DNA from: Muribaculaceae bacterium | GTDB taxonomy: Bacteria > Bacteroidota > Bacteroidia > Bacteroidales > Muribaculaceae | NCBI GenBank assembly: GCA_016302215.1 | Contig: JAEDNZ010000087.1 | Coordinates: 1-7,965 of the forward strand | Reading direction: 5' to 3' | DNA length: 7,965 nucleotides | Program-made: the position numbers and the translations under genes | In this document: positions 1 to 7,355 of the stretch, one piece after another | Position numbering within the stretch: position 1 is the first letter of the stretch | Layout of the letters: every line of letters starts with the position of its first letter | The notes under the pieces: generated by a model | What the model saw: the letters and a program-made list of their open reading frames with translations, nothing else | Databases searched by the model: none | Told to the model about the DNA's origin: nothing

Positions 1-2210
1 TTCTCGGTGCCGGCGTTCTCATCGTTAATCTTATAGTTGGTGGAGACGCGCACTTGGTTAGAGCTCTCGATGGTGATAACCGATGTGGAAGCGCCTTCAA
101 ACTCGGCAGCGAGCTTCTGCTGGAGCTCAATGGTGCTGACGGGTTTCTCAAACTTCACTATGTAGTTGCGACCACCTGAGAAGTCGATACCTTGGTTGAG
201 GCCACGCATAAAGAGCGAAGCGACAGCCACGATGATGAAGATGCCAAAGATAGAGAAGCTAATCTTGCGCTGACCGAGGAAGTTGTAGTTAGCGTTGACA
301 AACATCTTGCGCGACAGCGATGTGGAGAATGTCTGATTAGCGAAGCTCTTGCCGCGGCCGAACCACAAGAAGAAGAGACGGCTGAGGTAAACGGCAGTGA
401 AGAAAGAGCAAACGAGGCCGATGATAAGGGTTGTGGCAAAGCCCTTGATGGGGCCGGTGCCGAAGAGGAGCAGAATGATACCGGTGATTACCGATGTCAA
501 GTTAGAGTCAAAGATTGCCGAGAAGGCGTTGCTGTAACCATCGGCGAGGGCGGTGCGCACGTTCTTGCCGGCGCGGAGCTCTTCCTTGGTGCGCTCAAAG
601 ATAAGCACGTTGGCATCGACAGCCATACCGAGAGCGAGGACGATACCGGCGATACCTGACATGGTGAGCACGGCCTGGAATGAGGCGAGGATGCCCATCG
701 TAAAGAAGAGGTTGCAGATGAGGCAGAGGTTAGCCACGAGGCCGGGGGTGAAGCCGTAGAATACGCACATGAAAATCATCAGCAGCACCAGAGCCACGAT
801 GAATGAGATGAAGCCGGCCTGAATGGCTTGCTTACCGAGCGACGGGCCGATCACCATATCTGAGATGATGTGAACCTTGGCGTCCATCTTACCGGATTTG
901 AGCACGTTGGCCAAGTCTTTGGCTTCTTCGAGCGAGAAGTTACCGGTGATAGATGACTGGCCGCCTTCGATAGCGGTGTTGACGTTAGGAGCGCTATATA
1001 CTTGGTCGTCGAGGACGATGGCTACCTGGCGGTTGATGTTGGCAGCGGTGATGCGAGCCCAAGCGCGAGCGCCTTCAGAGTTCATACGCATCGACACTTC
1101 GTTGCCACGCAGGGGGTCGTATTCGCTTGAGGCATCGCTGACGGCCTTGCCATCGAGAGCGGGCTTGCCGCCGTTAGTCTTGAGAGAATAGAGGGCATAG
1201 CCGATGTTTGTCTCCTTGCCGTTGGCATCTGTGCGCACGTCAGCCTTGACGGCCCAGCGGAGCTTGAGGTCAGAGGGGAGGATGCTCTTTGCGATGGGTG
1301 AATTGAGGAGCGAGTCAACCTGAGCCATAGCGAGGGCATCGGGGGCGTAACCCACGGTGGCGCCATATCCGCCTTGTGCCACGAGTGCGGCGAGGGGAGC
1401 TACATTGTAGGTAGAGTCAGCCTGGAGGCGAGCTACTGTGGCTTGGAGCGCGGTAGCGATGTCGGCTGCAGTGTAGGTCTCATAGAACTCGAGGTTGGCC
1501 GAGCGCTGGAGCAGCTCGCGCACGCGCTCGTGATCCTTAACACCGGGGAGCTCGAGGAGGATTTGACCGTCCTTGCCTTGGAGCACCTGGATATTGGGTG
1601 AAACGACGCCGAATTGGTCGATACGGTTGCGGAGCACGTTAGTGGCCGAGTTGTCAACGCGGTCTTTCACTTCGGCTTTGAGCTTGGCACGTACCTGCTC
1701 GTCATTAGCGCCGGAGTTCACGAGGCCTTGGAATATGACAGAGAAATCGGCTTGGGGCTTGCGCTGGCGATATTGCTGCACGAAAGCACCGACGAAATCA
1801 TCGGTCTCATGGTTTGCTACGAGATTGTTAGCGGCAGTGATAGCGCTCTCAAACACCGAGTCGGTGTCGCCGCTCTTCATGGAGCGGAGCATGTCAGGCA
1901 TATCCACCTGCAGGATTACGTTCATACCGCCTTTGAGGTCGAGGCCAAGGCCGACGCCCCATTTGCGCACTTCGTTGAGGGTGTAGCCCAGGTACACTTT
2001 CTCCTCGGCGAGCGAGTCCATATAGTGTTTGTAAGCCTGGTTGTAAGCAGCGTCATCATTGTCGCCGGAGATAGAGAGAGCGTACTTAGCAGCTGCGTCC
2101 TCGTGCTTGGTAGTAACGAACGAGAACGACAGATAGAAAAGACACACTAACACCAGAAACACGGCAATAACACCTGCTACGATGCTACCTAAATTTCCTT
2201 TGTTTTGCAT
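1..2210 (-). CDS. secDF: SecD-SecF fusion, protein translocase subunit SecDF (C-terminus cut by window edge)
   Basis: Inner-membrane accessory of the SecYEG translocon; the family uses the proton-motive force to pull secreted proteins into the periplasm. I translated the minus strand from ATG 2210-2208 and the frame stays open for 736 codons to the window edge, with no stop. Visible parts: an N-terminal membrane helix (about residues 7-32); the SecD motif GLDLKGG (89-95); the periplasmic P1 segment with NRIDQFGV (195-202) and an ELPGVKD stretch; the membrane block from about 466 with the conserved GMAVDANVLIFER (528-540); then SecF beginning near MFVNANYNF (636) with its own helix and GIDFSGG (674-680). 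SecD and SecF in one chain is the usual Bacteroidetes arrangement. Comparable fusions are about 1000 residues, so roughly 260 are missing. It stands alone after a terminator and has its own promoter-like sequence. The identification is very secure. Confidence 0.97.
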   Translation of the reverse strand, partial: MQNKGNLGSIVAGVIAVFLVLVCLFYLSFSFVTTKHEDAAAKYALSISGDNDDAAYNQAYKHYMDSLAEEKVYLGYTLNEVRKWGVGLGLDLKGGMNVILQVDMPDMLRSMKSGDTDSVFESAITAANNLVANHETDDFVGAFVQQYRQRKPQADFSVIFQGLVNSGANDEQVRAKLKAEVKDRVDNSATNVLRNRIDQFGVVSPNIQVLQGKDGQILLELPGVKDHERVRELLQRSANLEFYETYTAADIATALQATVARLQADSTYNVAPLAALVAQGGYGATVGYAPDALAMAQVDSLLNSPIAKSILPSDLKLRWAVKADVRTDANGKETNIGYALYSLKTNGGKPALDGKAVSDASSEYDPLRGNEVSMRMNSEGARAWARITAANINRQVAIVLDDQVYSAPNVNTAIEGGQSSITGNFSLEEAKDLANVLKSGKMDAKVHIISDMVIGPSLGKQAIQAGFISFIVALVLLMIFMCVFYGFTPGLVANLCLICNLFFTMGILASFQAVLTMSGIAGIVLALGMAVDANVLIFERTKEELRAGKNVRTALADGYSNAFSAIFDSNLTSVITGIILLLFGTGPIKGFATTLIIGLVCSFFTAVYLSRLFFLWFGRGKSFANQTFSTSLSRKMFVNANYNFLGQRKISFSIFGIFIIVAVASLFMRGLNQGIDFSGGRNYIVKFEKPVSTIELQQKLAAEFEGASTSVITIESSNQVRVSTNYKINDENAGTE

Positions 2211-2263
2211 GAATTAAGTATGGTTTAGATTGTTAAATAATTTCTCGAGTTGTTTTCAGCTTG

Positions 2264-2271
2264 CAAATATA
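2264..2271 (-). promoter_or_regulatory. Probable -7 box of the secDF promoter
   Basis: On the minus strand the bases read TATATTTG, an exact match to the Bacteroidetes primary sigma factor -7 consensus TAnnTTTG. It lies 53 bases before the secDF start, in the only AT-rich stretch of the window. It would give a leader of roughly 45-50 bases. The upstream -33 element (TTTG at about 19-21 bases) is not matched; the nearest T-run, at 2296-2300, is a few bases too far away. The start codon has no Shine-Dalgarno sequence before it, as expected for this phylum. A promoter here makes sense because a terminator separates secDF from the preceding gene. Confidence 0.6.
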
Positions 2272-2359
2272 GCATATTTTTGCGAAATATCGGCTAAAAA
2301 GACCGTCTTAAAATGCAAAATACTCAATATTAACGGGTTTTTGGACTAAAAAGGGCGTC

Positions 2360-2392
2360 AAAAAACGTCAAAAGGGCCACCGGCGAGGTGGC
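2360..2392 (-). terminator. Intrinsic terminator after the family 4 glycosyltransferase gene
   Basis: On the minus strand, 16 bases past the TGA stop at 2408, there is a perfect six-base-pair stem, GCCACC / GGTGGC, with a five-base loop (2376-2392). It is followed by CC, a TTTT run (2373-2370), and after four more bases a run of six T (2365-2360). GC-rich stem plus downstream T-runs is the classic Rho-independent form, although the first T-run is short. Its position at the end of the glycan gene run and before the secDF promoter supports it as the operon end. Confidence 0.7.
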
Positions 2393-2407
2393 TGCAACGC
2401 CCGCCGC

Positions 2408-3634
2408 TCAAAAGATGTCGAGGTAACGGCGAGCTATGACTTGCGGCGCAAATTTGTCGGCAACGGATGCGCGGAGTGTGGCAGCATCGATGGGGGCGGT
2501 GAGCGCCGCGGCAAGATACTGCGCCACACTCTCGGGGCTCTGATAATCGGCGATATATCCGGTGACGCCGTGGCTGACGATGTCGGCCTGGCCGCCGCGG
2601 CCAAAGGTGACGGGGATACACCCTGCGGCTTGGCCCTCGATGAGCGTGCCGGGCAGGGTCTCGTAGAGCGACGTGGAGAGCACCACGCGCGAGTGGCAAT
2701 ATAGCGAGTGCACCCTGTCGGCATCGAGGGGGCCGAGGTAGCAGTGCGGCAGCTCGATGCGCTGCAGCAACGCGGCGTCGCGAATATTGCCGAAGAACAC
2801 CGCCAAGGCCTTGACACCATTGCGGTGGAGGATATTGAGGGCGTCGATGGCATAGCCAAAGCCCTTGATGGGGTCGTCGAGGCGTGCTGCGCCGAAGACA
2901 ATGATTGGCGTGTCTGTGTCAGTGATGCCGAGCTGCCGGCGCGAGTAGCGCGGCGGGCGGTTGTAGCTGTCGCAAGGGAAAGCGTTAGGGATTACCCTCA
3001 CATCGGCATCGCGCAGCAGGGCACTGTCGCGGCATCGGTCAGCGAGCCAATGGCTTACTGCCACGAAGGTGATGGGTGCCTTGGCATAGAGTCGCTGCTT
3101 GCGCCGCCACACCGCCCGGGCGAGGTCAGCCCGGTGAGGGGGCCAATGCAGCAGAGGGCAGGCACCACATTCGCTGTGATAGGCAGCGCAGGAGGCAGCG
3201 TGGTGGCATAAGCCCGTCATAGCCCACATATCGTGCATGGTCCAGATGATGCGCTTGCCTATATCGGCCAAGCGCTGCACGCCACCTAAAGAGAGCATAC
3301 CTTGGTTGCACCAGTTGATGCACACCACATCGGCGTCACGCACGAGGGGATGATCGGCGATGTGGAGGCCGTATTTGCCGGTCGAAGCCTTGAAGAGGTC
3401 GGCGCGTGAGAAGCCGTTGCGCACGAAGATGTCGGCGTGCTCGGCGAGGAAGGTCAGTTTGCGCGTTGCCGGCGTGCCTACTGAGCTTACCGCCGGGTCG
3501 GCGGGATTGGCACAGTGGCTCACGAGCATACGCGCATCCACGCCGGCGTCACGGAGGGCGTCGGTGAGGCGCCGCGTCACCACCGAAGCGCCACCGAGGC
3601 TATCGCTGTGATTGAGGAGCACTACCTTTTTCAT
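2408..3634 (-). CDS. Family 4 (GT-B fold) glycosyltransferase
   Basis: Cytoplasmic or membrane-associated sugar transferase, 408 residues, probably acting on a surface polysaccharide or lipid-linked glycan; donor and acceptor cannot be read from sequence. The N-terminal Rossmann half starts with KKVVLLNHSDSLGGASVV (2-19), the glycine-rich acceptor-side loop typical of GT4. The C-terminal half has the donor-side strand IVFGAARLDDPIKGF (245-259) and the EX7E pair E325 and E333 in YETLPGTLIEG. Between them, C143, C149, C156 and C159 form a compact cysteine cluster after WTMHDMWAMTG (131-141). The frame stays open upstream to 3979, but the protein similarity begins at ATG 3634, which shares ATGA with the flippase stop, so I chose that start. 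It is the last gene of the run, followed by a hairpin terminator. The GT4 assignment is firm; the specificity is unknown. Confidence 0.9.
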   Translation of the reverse strand: MKKVVLLNHSDSLGGASVVTRRLTDALRDAGVDARMLVSHCANPADPAVSSVGTPATRKLTFLAEHADIFVRNGFSRADLFKASTGKYGLHIADHPLVRDADVVCINWCNQGMLSLGGVQRLADIGKRIIWTMHDMWAMTGLCHHAASCAAYHSECGACPLLHWPPHRADLARAVWRRKQRLYAKAPITFVAVSHWLADRCRDSALLRDADVRVIPNAFPCDSYNRPPRYSRRQLGITDTDTPIIVFGAARLDDPIKGFGYAIDALNILHRNGVKALAVFFGNIRDAALLQRIELPHCYLGPLDADRVHSLYCHSRVVLSTSLYETLPGTLIEGQAAGCIPVTFGRGGQADIVSHGVTGYIADYQSPESVAQYLAAALTAPIDAATLRASVADKFAPQVIARRYLDIF

Positions 3635-5121
3635 CGGCGCAGACGTTTGAGCGCGGCAGCCAGAGGTATGTGCTCGCAGCGCACTATTACAGCGACATAA
3701 GCGACTAAGAGTACAGCTCGCGCGGCCCAGTTGACGGCACGCAGCGGAGTGTCCATAGCCATGCCGGCGGCAAAGATTACCGCAGCGAGGCCAAAGTAAG
3801 CGAGGATGCGCCCCACGGGGTATGGTATGGGGTACTTGGCGCGCCCCACAAAATAGCTGGTAATCATCATTATGAAGTAGCTGGCGAGGGCGGCAAGGGC
3901 GCAGCCCATATATCCCATACGCGGCACCAGTATGATGTTGAGCACAACGGTGACGGCGAGGCCCAGCAGCGAAAACCATGCGCCCCAGATGGTCTTATCA
4001 GTGAGCTTATACCACAGCGAGAGGTTGAAGAAGATGCCGAAGAATAGCTCGGCCAGCATGATTAGCGGCACCACGCGCAGGCCCTCAAAATATTTCGGCG
4101 AGATGAAATACTTGAGTATGTCAAGGTAGAACATCACAAAGAGGAATATGCCGAGGCCGAAGAGCACAAAATACTTCATGGCATCGCTGTAGGCCTTGTT
4201 GCGGTCAGCGCCGGCCTCCTTGTTGCGAGCGAAGATAAAAGGCTCGTAAGCAAAGCGGAAGGCTTGGATAAACATGACCATGACGATGGCTATCTTGTAG
4301 TTGGCGCCATAAATGCCCAGGCCGTGCATAGCCTCGGCGGCATCGGCCACGAGCGAGGGATATAAGATCTTGTCGATGGTCTGATTCATGATGCCGGCAA
4401 CGCCGAGCACCAGCAGAGGCGCCGAGTATATAAGCATCTCGCGCAGAAGCCTACCGCAAAAACGGTATCTGAAGCCGGTAAGCTCAGGCAGCATCATCAC
4501 TATGTTGACCACTGACGCTATAAGGTTGGCGAGGAAGATGTATCCAATGCCGAAGTCCGGGTCATAAAACCACGATATGGCGGCGGGGCACACGCGCCAC
4601 AGCCACGGGCATAAGATGATGAAGAAGAGATTGAGGCCGATGTTGACACCGATGTTGACCAGGCGCAGCAGGGCAAAGCGCATGGGGCGCTTGCGGTAGC
4701 GCAGATAGCTGAAGGGGAGCGCCAGAAAAGCGTCAATGGCAACACACACCGCCATCATCAGGACGAAAGAGGGGTGGCCGTCGCACTCCATGGCGTGTGT
4801 GGCTTGCGGCAAGAAGGCCCACACCAGGGCAATGAATGCCGTAGATGTCACCGCGAGAGATATCAGGGCCGTGGAATATACCTGCATGGGGTCGCGCCAG
4901 CGCTCGTGGTTGGCAAATCTGAAGAAGCCGGTCTCCATGCCATAAGTAAGAATGATGAGCGCCAAGGCCACCACCGAATATACATAGGTGACCACGCCAT
5001 ACTCGGCGGCGGGAAACACCTGGGTGTAAAGCGGCACCAGGCACCAGTTCAGAAACCGGCCTATGATAGAGCTGAGACCGTAGATGGCGGTGTCCTTTGC
5101 CAGCGATTTTATGCCTGCCAT
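3631..5121 (-). CDS. Polysaccharide flippase, MATE/MOP superfamily (Wzx-like)
   Basis: Integral inner-membrane protein of 496 residues. Members of this superfamily (polysaccharide biosynthesis / RfbX type) move lipid-linked oligosaccharides from the cytoplasmic to the periplasmic face. The N-terminus KSLAKDTAIYGLSSIIGRF (5-23) followed by PLYTQVFPAAEYGVVTYVY (30-48) is the characteristic opening of the family. I count about 14 hydrophobic segments, the last ending near 481, followed by a basic tail (LKRLRR). Length and helix number match full-length flippases, and nothing is broken. ATG 5121 lies 36 bases after the ruvB stop with no Shine-Dalgarno; the TGA overlaps the start of the next glycosyltransferase as ATGA, implying coupled translation and a shared pathway. 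The substrate is unknown; O-antigen-like glycan, capsule or another lipid-linked sugar are all possible. Confidence 0.9.
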   Translation of the reverse strand: MAGIKSLAKDTAIYGLSSIIGRFLNWCLVPLYTQVFPAAEYGVVTYVYSVVALALIILTYGMETGFFRFANHERWRDPMQVYSTALISLAVTSTAFIALVWAFLPQATHAMECDGHPSFVLMMAVCVAIDAFLALPFSYLRYRKRPMRFALLRLVNIGVNIGLNLFFIILCPWLWRVCPAAISWFYDPDFGIGYIFLANLIASVVNIVMMLPELTGFRYRFCGRLLREMLIYSAPLLVLGVAGIMNQTIDKILYPSLVADAAEAMHGLGIYGANYKIAIVMVMFIQAFRFAYEPFIFARNKEAGADRNKAYSDAMKYFVLFGLGIFLFVMFYLDILKYFISPKYFEGLRVVPLIMLAELFFGIFFNLSLWYKLTDKTIWGAWFSLLGLAVTVVLNIILVPRMGYMGCALAALASYFIMMITSYFVGRAKYPIPYPVGRILAYFGLAAVIFAAGMAMDTPLRAVNWAARAVLLVAYVAVIVRCEHIPLAAALKRLRR

Positions 5122-5157
5122 TGCAGAAGAGCTGATATTTTGGTTATTTACAACGTG

Positions 5158-6192
5158 TTATTGAATGTCAAAGAGGCCGAAGCCATCAATTGGCGAGCCG
5201 GCGCCGAGGTGCTCGTAAGCAAGGTGTGTGACCTCGCGCCCTCTGGGGGTGCGCTTGATGAAGCCTTCCTTGATGAGGTAAGGCTCATAGACCTCCTCTA
5301 TGGTGCCGGTGTCCTCACCCAGCGCGGTGGCTATGGTGGAAAGGCCCACAGGGCCGCCGCGGAACTTGTCAATGAGTGTGCGCAATATCTTGTGGTCAAT
5401 CTCATCGAGGCCGTAACGGTCAATATTGAGGGCTTCGAGGGCATAGCGTGTGATGTCGATGTCAATAGCTCCGGAGCCTTTGACCTGGGCGAAGTCGCGC
5501 ACGCGGCGCAGCAGCGAGTTGGCGATACGTGGGGTGCCACGGCTGCGGAGGGATATCTCAGCGGCCGCCTCGGCCGAGCACTTGACGCCCAGCAGCGAGG
5601 CCGAGCGCAAGATGATGCGTGAGAGCACATCGTGGTCGTAATACTCCAGGTGGCAGTTGATGCCGAAACGCGCACGCAGGGGCTTGGTGAGCTGGCCGCT
5701 GCGCGTAGTGGCGCCGATGAGCGTGAAGGGAGCAAGGTTGAGCTGCACGGAGCGCGCGCCGGGGCCTTTGTCGATGAGTATGTCAATGCGGTAGTCCTCC
5801 ATGGCCGAGTAGAGATACTCCTCTACGACACGGCTCAGGCGATGTATCTCGTCGATGAAGAGCACATCGTTCTCCTCAAGCGAGGTGAGGATGCCGGCGA
5901 GGTCGCCGGCCTTGTCGAGCACCGGGCCCGATGTGGTCTTAATGTTGACGCCCAGCTCGTTGGCGATGATAGCCGAGAGGGTGGTCTTGCCCAGGCCGGG
6001 AGGGCCGAAGAGGAGCACGTGGTCAAGGGGCTCGTGGCGCAGGCGCGCTGCCTGGACAAAGATGCGCAGGTTTTCTACCACCTTGTCTTGCCCGCTGAAT
6101 GAGGAGAAGGTATCAGGCCGCAGCGCTTTTTCAAACTCGCGGTCTGACGTGGAGCCGGTGGCGCGTATGTCAAAATCGTTGTCAGAATTCAC
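5158..6192 (-). CDS. ruvB: Holliday junction branch-migration ATPase RuvB
   Basis: Hexameric AAA+ motor of 344 residues that, with RuvA, drives branch migration of Holliday junctions in recombination and repair; RuvC then cuts. All hallmarks are intact: EKALRP near the N-terminus (21-26), Walker A GPPGLGKT (63-70), Walker B LFIDEIHRL (111-119), sensor 1 GATTRSG (160-166), the arginine-finger region PLRARFG (171-177), sensor 2 GTPRIAN (219-225), and the C-terminal winged helix with GGPVGLSTIATALGED (279-294) and RTPRGREV (314-321). Translation starts at GTG 6192-6190; no better upstream or downstream start fits the family's N-terminus. That GTG overlaps the TGA of the preceding GT9 gene (GTGA), so ruvB is likely translated by coupling within the glycan operon. 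ruvA and ruvC are not in view. The identification is certain. Confidence 0.98.
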   Translation of the reverse strand: MNSDNDFDIRATGSTSDREFEKALRPDTFSSFSGQDKVVENLRIFVQAARLRHEPLDHVLLFGPPGLGKTTLSAIIANELGVNIKTTSGPVLDKAGDLAGILTSLEENDVLFIDEIHRLSRVVEEYLYSAMEDYRIDILIDKGPGARSVQLNLAPFTLIGATTRSGQLTKPLRARFGINCHLEYYDHDVLSRIILRSASLLGVKCSAEAAAEISLRSRGTPRIANSLLRRVRDFAQVKGSGAIDIDITRYALEALNIDRYGLDEIDHKILRTLIDKFRGGPVGLSTIATALGEDTGTIEEVYEPYLIKEGFIKRTPRGREVTHLAYEHLGAGSPIDGFGLFDIQ

Positions 6193-7355
6193 TTGTCAGT
6201 GGCGTTGTTATTGTTGAGGTTTTCGATTATCTTATTGTAAATGAGGTCAGGGCGTATAGCCGAGAGGCATATATAGTCGCCGCGATAGCAGGGCTTATCG
6301 CCGAACACCGAGCAGGGGCGGCATGCCAGCGGCACACCGATGAGGTTGCTCTCGTTTTGGCGCCATGCCTTGAAGCCGCAGTAGGGGTGTGTGGCGCCCC
6401 AGATGCTCACCACCTTGGCGCCGGCGATGGCGGCAAGGTGCATATTTGCGGAGTCCATGGTGAGCGCGCAGTCAAAGTGGCTCATCAGCGCAAGCTCGGC
6501 GGCGAAGCCGTAGCGCTTACCGGCGAGCGAGGTGGCGGCGGGGAGACACGCGGCCCACTCGTCGAGCTGCTGCTGCTCGGTGCCGCCGGCGCCGAGGAGG
6601 AAGACGCGCGTGTCAGGGCGCGCGCATAGCTTCTCCACTACCTTGTACATGAGCTCGGGGGGATATATCTTGCCCTTGTGGGCCGCAAAGGGCGCTATGC
6701 CTATCCACTGCTCACTGACGCGCTTGCGAGGCGCTATGGAGGCGTAGTCCTCTGCCGGGGCTTTGCCGTCGCGGCCATAGAGACCATCAAAGCGCCACGT
6801 CAGCGGCAGGCGAGCGTTGAAGAACACTTCGCGATAGCGCGAGCGCTGTGACAGCAGCGGCAGCATGACTTTGTTGGAGCGGCGGGTCAGGGCGCGGCGG
6901 TGTGCTCGCCCTTTGTTGATGGTGCACACCCTGATGCCGTGGATACGGCAGTACAGCGCCATGACGCGAGTGCGCAGCACGCCGTGGAGGTCGAGAAAGG
7001 CATCAAAGCCGCCGTGGCGCTTGACGATGTCGGCAGTGAGGCGCCACAGGCCTCTGAAGCCTTTGTGCATGGCTATGTCAACGCCCTCGATGATGAGATT
7101 GGAGGGCTTATTGACAAAGATGCCGACCATGGAGCGGCGCGTGACCAGGACAAAGGAGGTGGCGGGGTGGCAGCGGCAGGCCGAATAGATGACGGGGACG
7201 GTCATTGCCACATCGCCGAAGGCCGAGAAGCGCGCTATGAGCACACGGCGCGGCGCGGCGGCCGCTACCGGGTCTTCGGCGGCGGCGACGGACGATGGAG
7301 CCTCGGCGGCGGCATGGCTGTTGATATCGGATATGTCAGGACTGTTTTTTGGCAT
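6189..7355 (-). CDS. Family 9 glycosyltransferase (heptosyltransferase-like)
   Basis: GT-B fold transferase of the ADP-heptose:LPS heptosyltransferase family, 388 residues from ATG 7355, expected at the inner face of the cytoplasmic membrane in LPS or lipooligosaccharide core assembly. Actual sugar specificity is unknown; annotation as heptosyltransferase would be by family only. Seen: RVLIARFSAFGDVAMTVP (37-54), the family's opening strand and loop; GIAPFAAHKGKIYP (219-232); LLGAGG (253-258); the donor-site segment MDSANMHLAAIAG (300-312) followed by VSIWGATHP; and a C-terminal cysteine set C345, C348, C356 and C363, frequent in Bacteroidetes members. Before the domain lies an alanine-rich, low-complexity stretch (about residues 14-34). 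An in-frame ATG at 7379 would add eight residues and deepen the overlap with DUF4254 from 20 to 44 bases; I prefer 7355 but cannot exclude the other. The stop overlaps the GTG of ruvB. Confidence 0.93.
   Translation of the reverse strand: MPKNSPDISDINSHAAAEAPSSVAAAEDPVAAAAPRRVLIARFSAFGDVAMTVPVIYSACRCHPATSFVLVTRRSMVGIFVNKPSNLIIEGVDIAMHKGFRGLWRLTADIVKRHGGFDAFLDLHGVLRTRVMALYCRIHGIRVCTINKGRAHRRALTRRSNKVMLPLLSQRSRYREVFFNARLPLTWRFDGLYGRDGKAPAEDYASIAPRKRVSEQWIGIAPFAAHKGKIYPPELMYKVVEKLCARPDTRVFLLGAGGTEQQQLDEWAACLPAATSLAGKRYGFAAELALMSHFDCALTMDSANMHLAAIAGAKVVSIWGATHPYCGFKAWRQNESNLIGVPLACRPCSVFGDKPCYRGDYICLSAIRPDLIYNKIIENLNNNNATDK

Larger units (their letters stand above)
2211..2407. other. AT-rich spacer between the glycan operon and secDF
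   Basis: This is the only sizeable non-coding stretch in the window (197 bases). It holds the hairpin terminator of the preceding gene at its high-coordinate end and the secDF promoter box and leader at its low-coordinate end. It also contains a short direct repeat (CGTCAAAA, twice near 2357-2373), a small inverted repeat (2299-2309) and a second inverted repeat around the promoter box (2265-2279). I see no open frame of note, no tRNA and no recognisable riboswitch. Confidence 0.85.

Noticed and set aside
1614..2150. Plus-strand open frame of 178 codons opposite secDF
   Set aside because: It is antisense to the conserved SecD periplasmic region; its composition mirrors that gene's codons and matches no family I know.
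2357..2373. Tandem CGTCAAAA copies as a possible repeat array or regulatory iteron
   Set aside because: Only two copies, both within the T-run tail of the terminator; too little for an array or origin.
3635..3979. 115-codon upstream extension of the GT4 frame
   Set aside because: It runs inside the flippase gene in another frame, is rich in Arg, His and Cys without family similarity, and the GT4 domain begins exactly at ATG 3634.
4774..5622. Plus-strand open frame of 282 codons across the flippase start and ruvB
   Set aside because: It lies antisense to two clear genes, including conserved ruvB, has no recognisable domain, and is typical of shadow frames opposite GC-rich codons.
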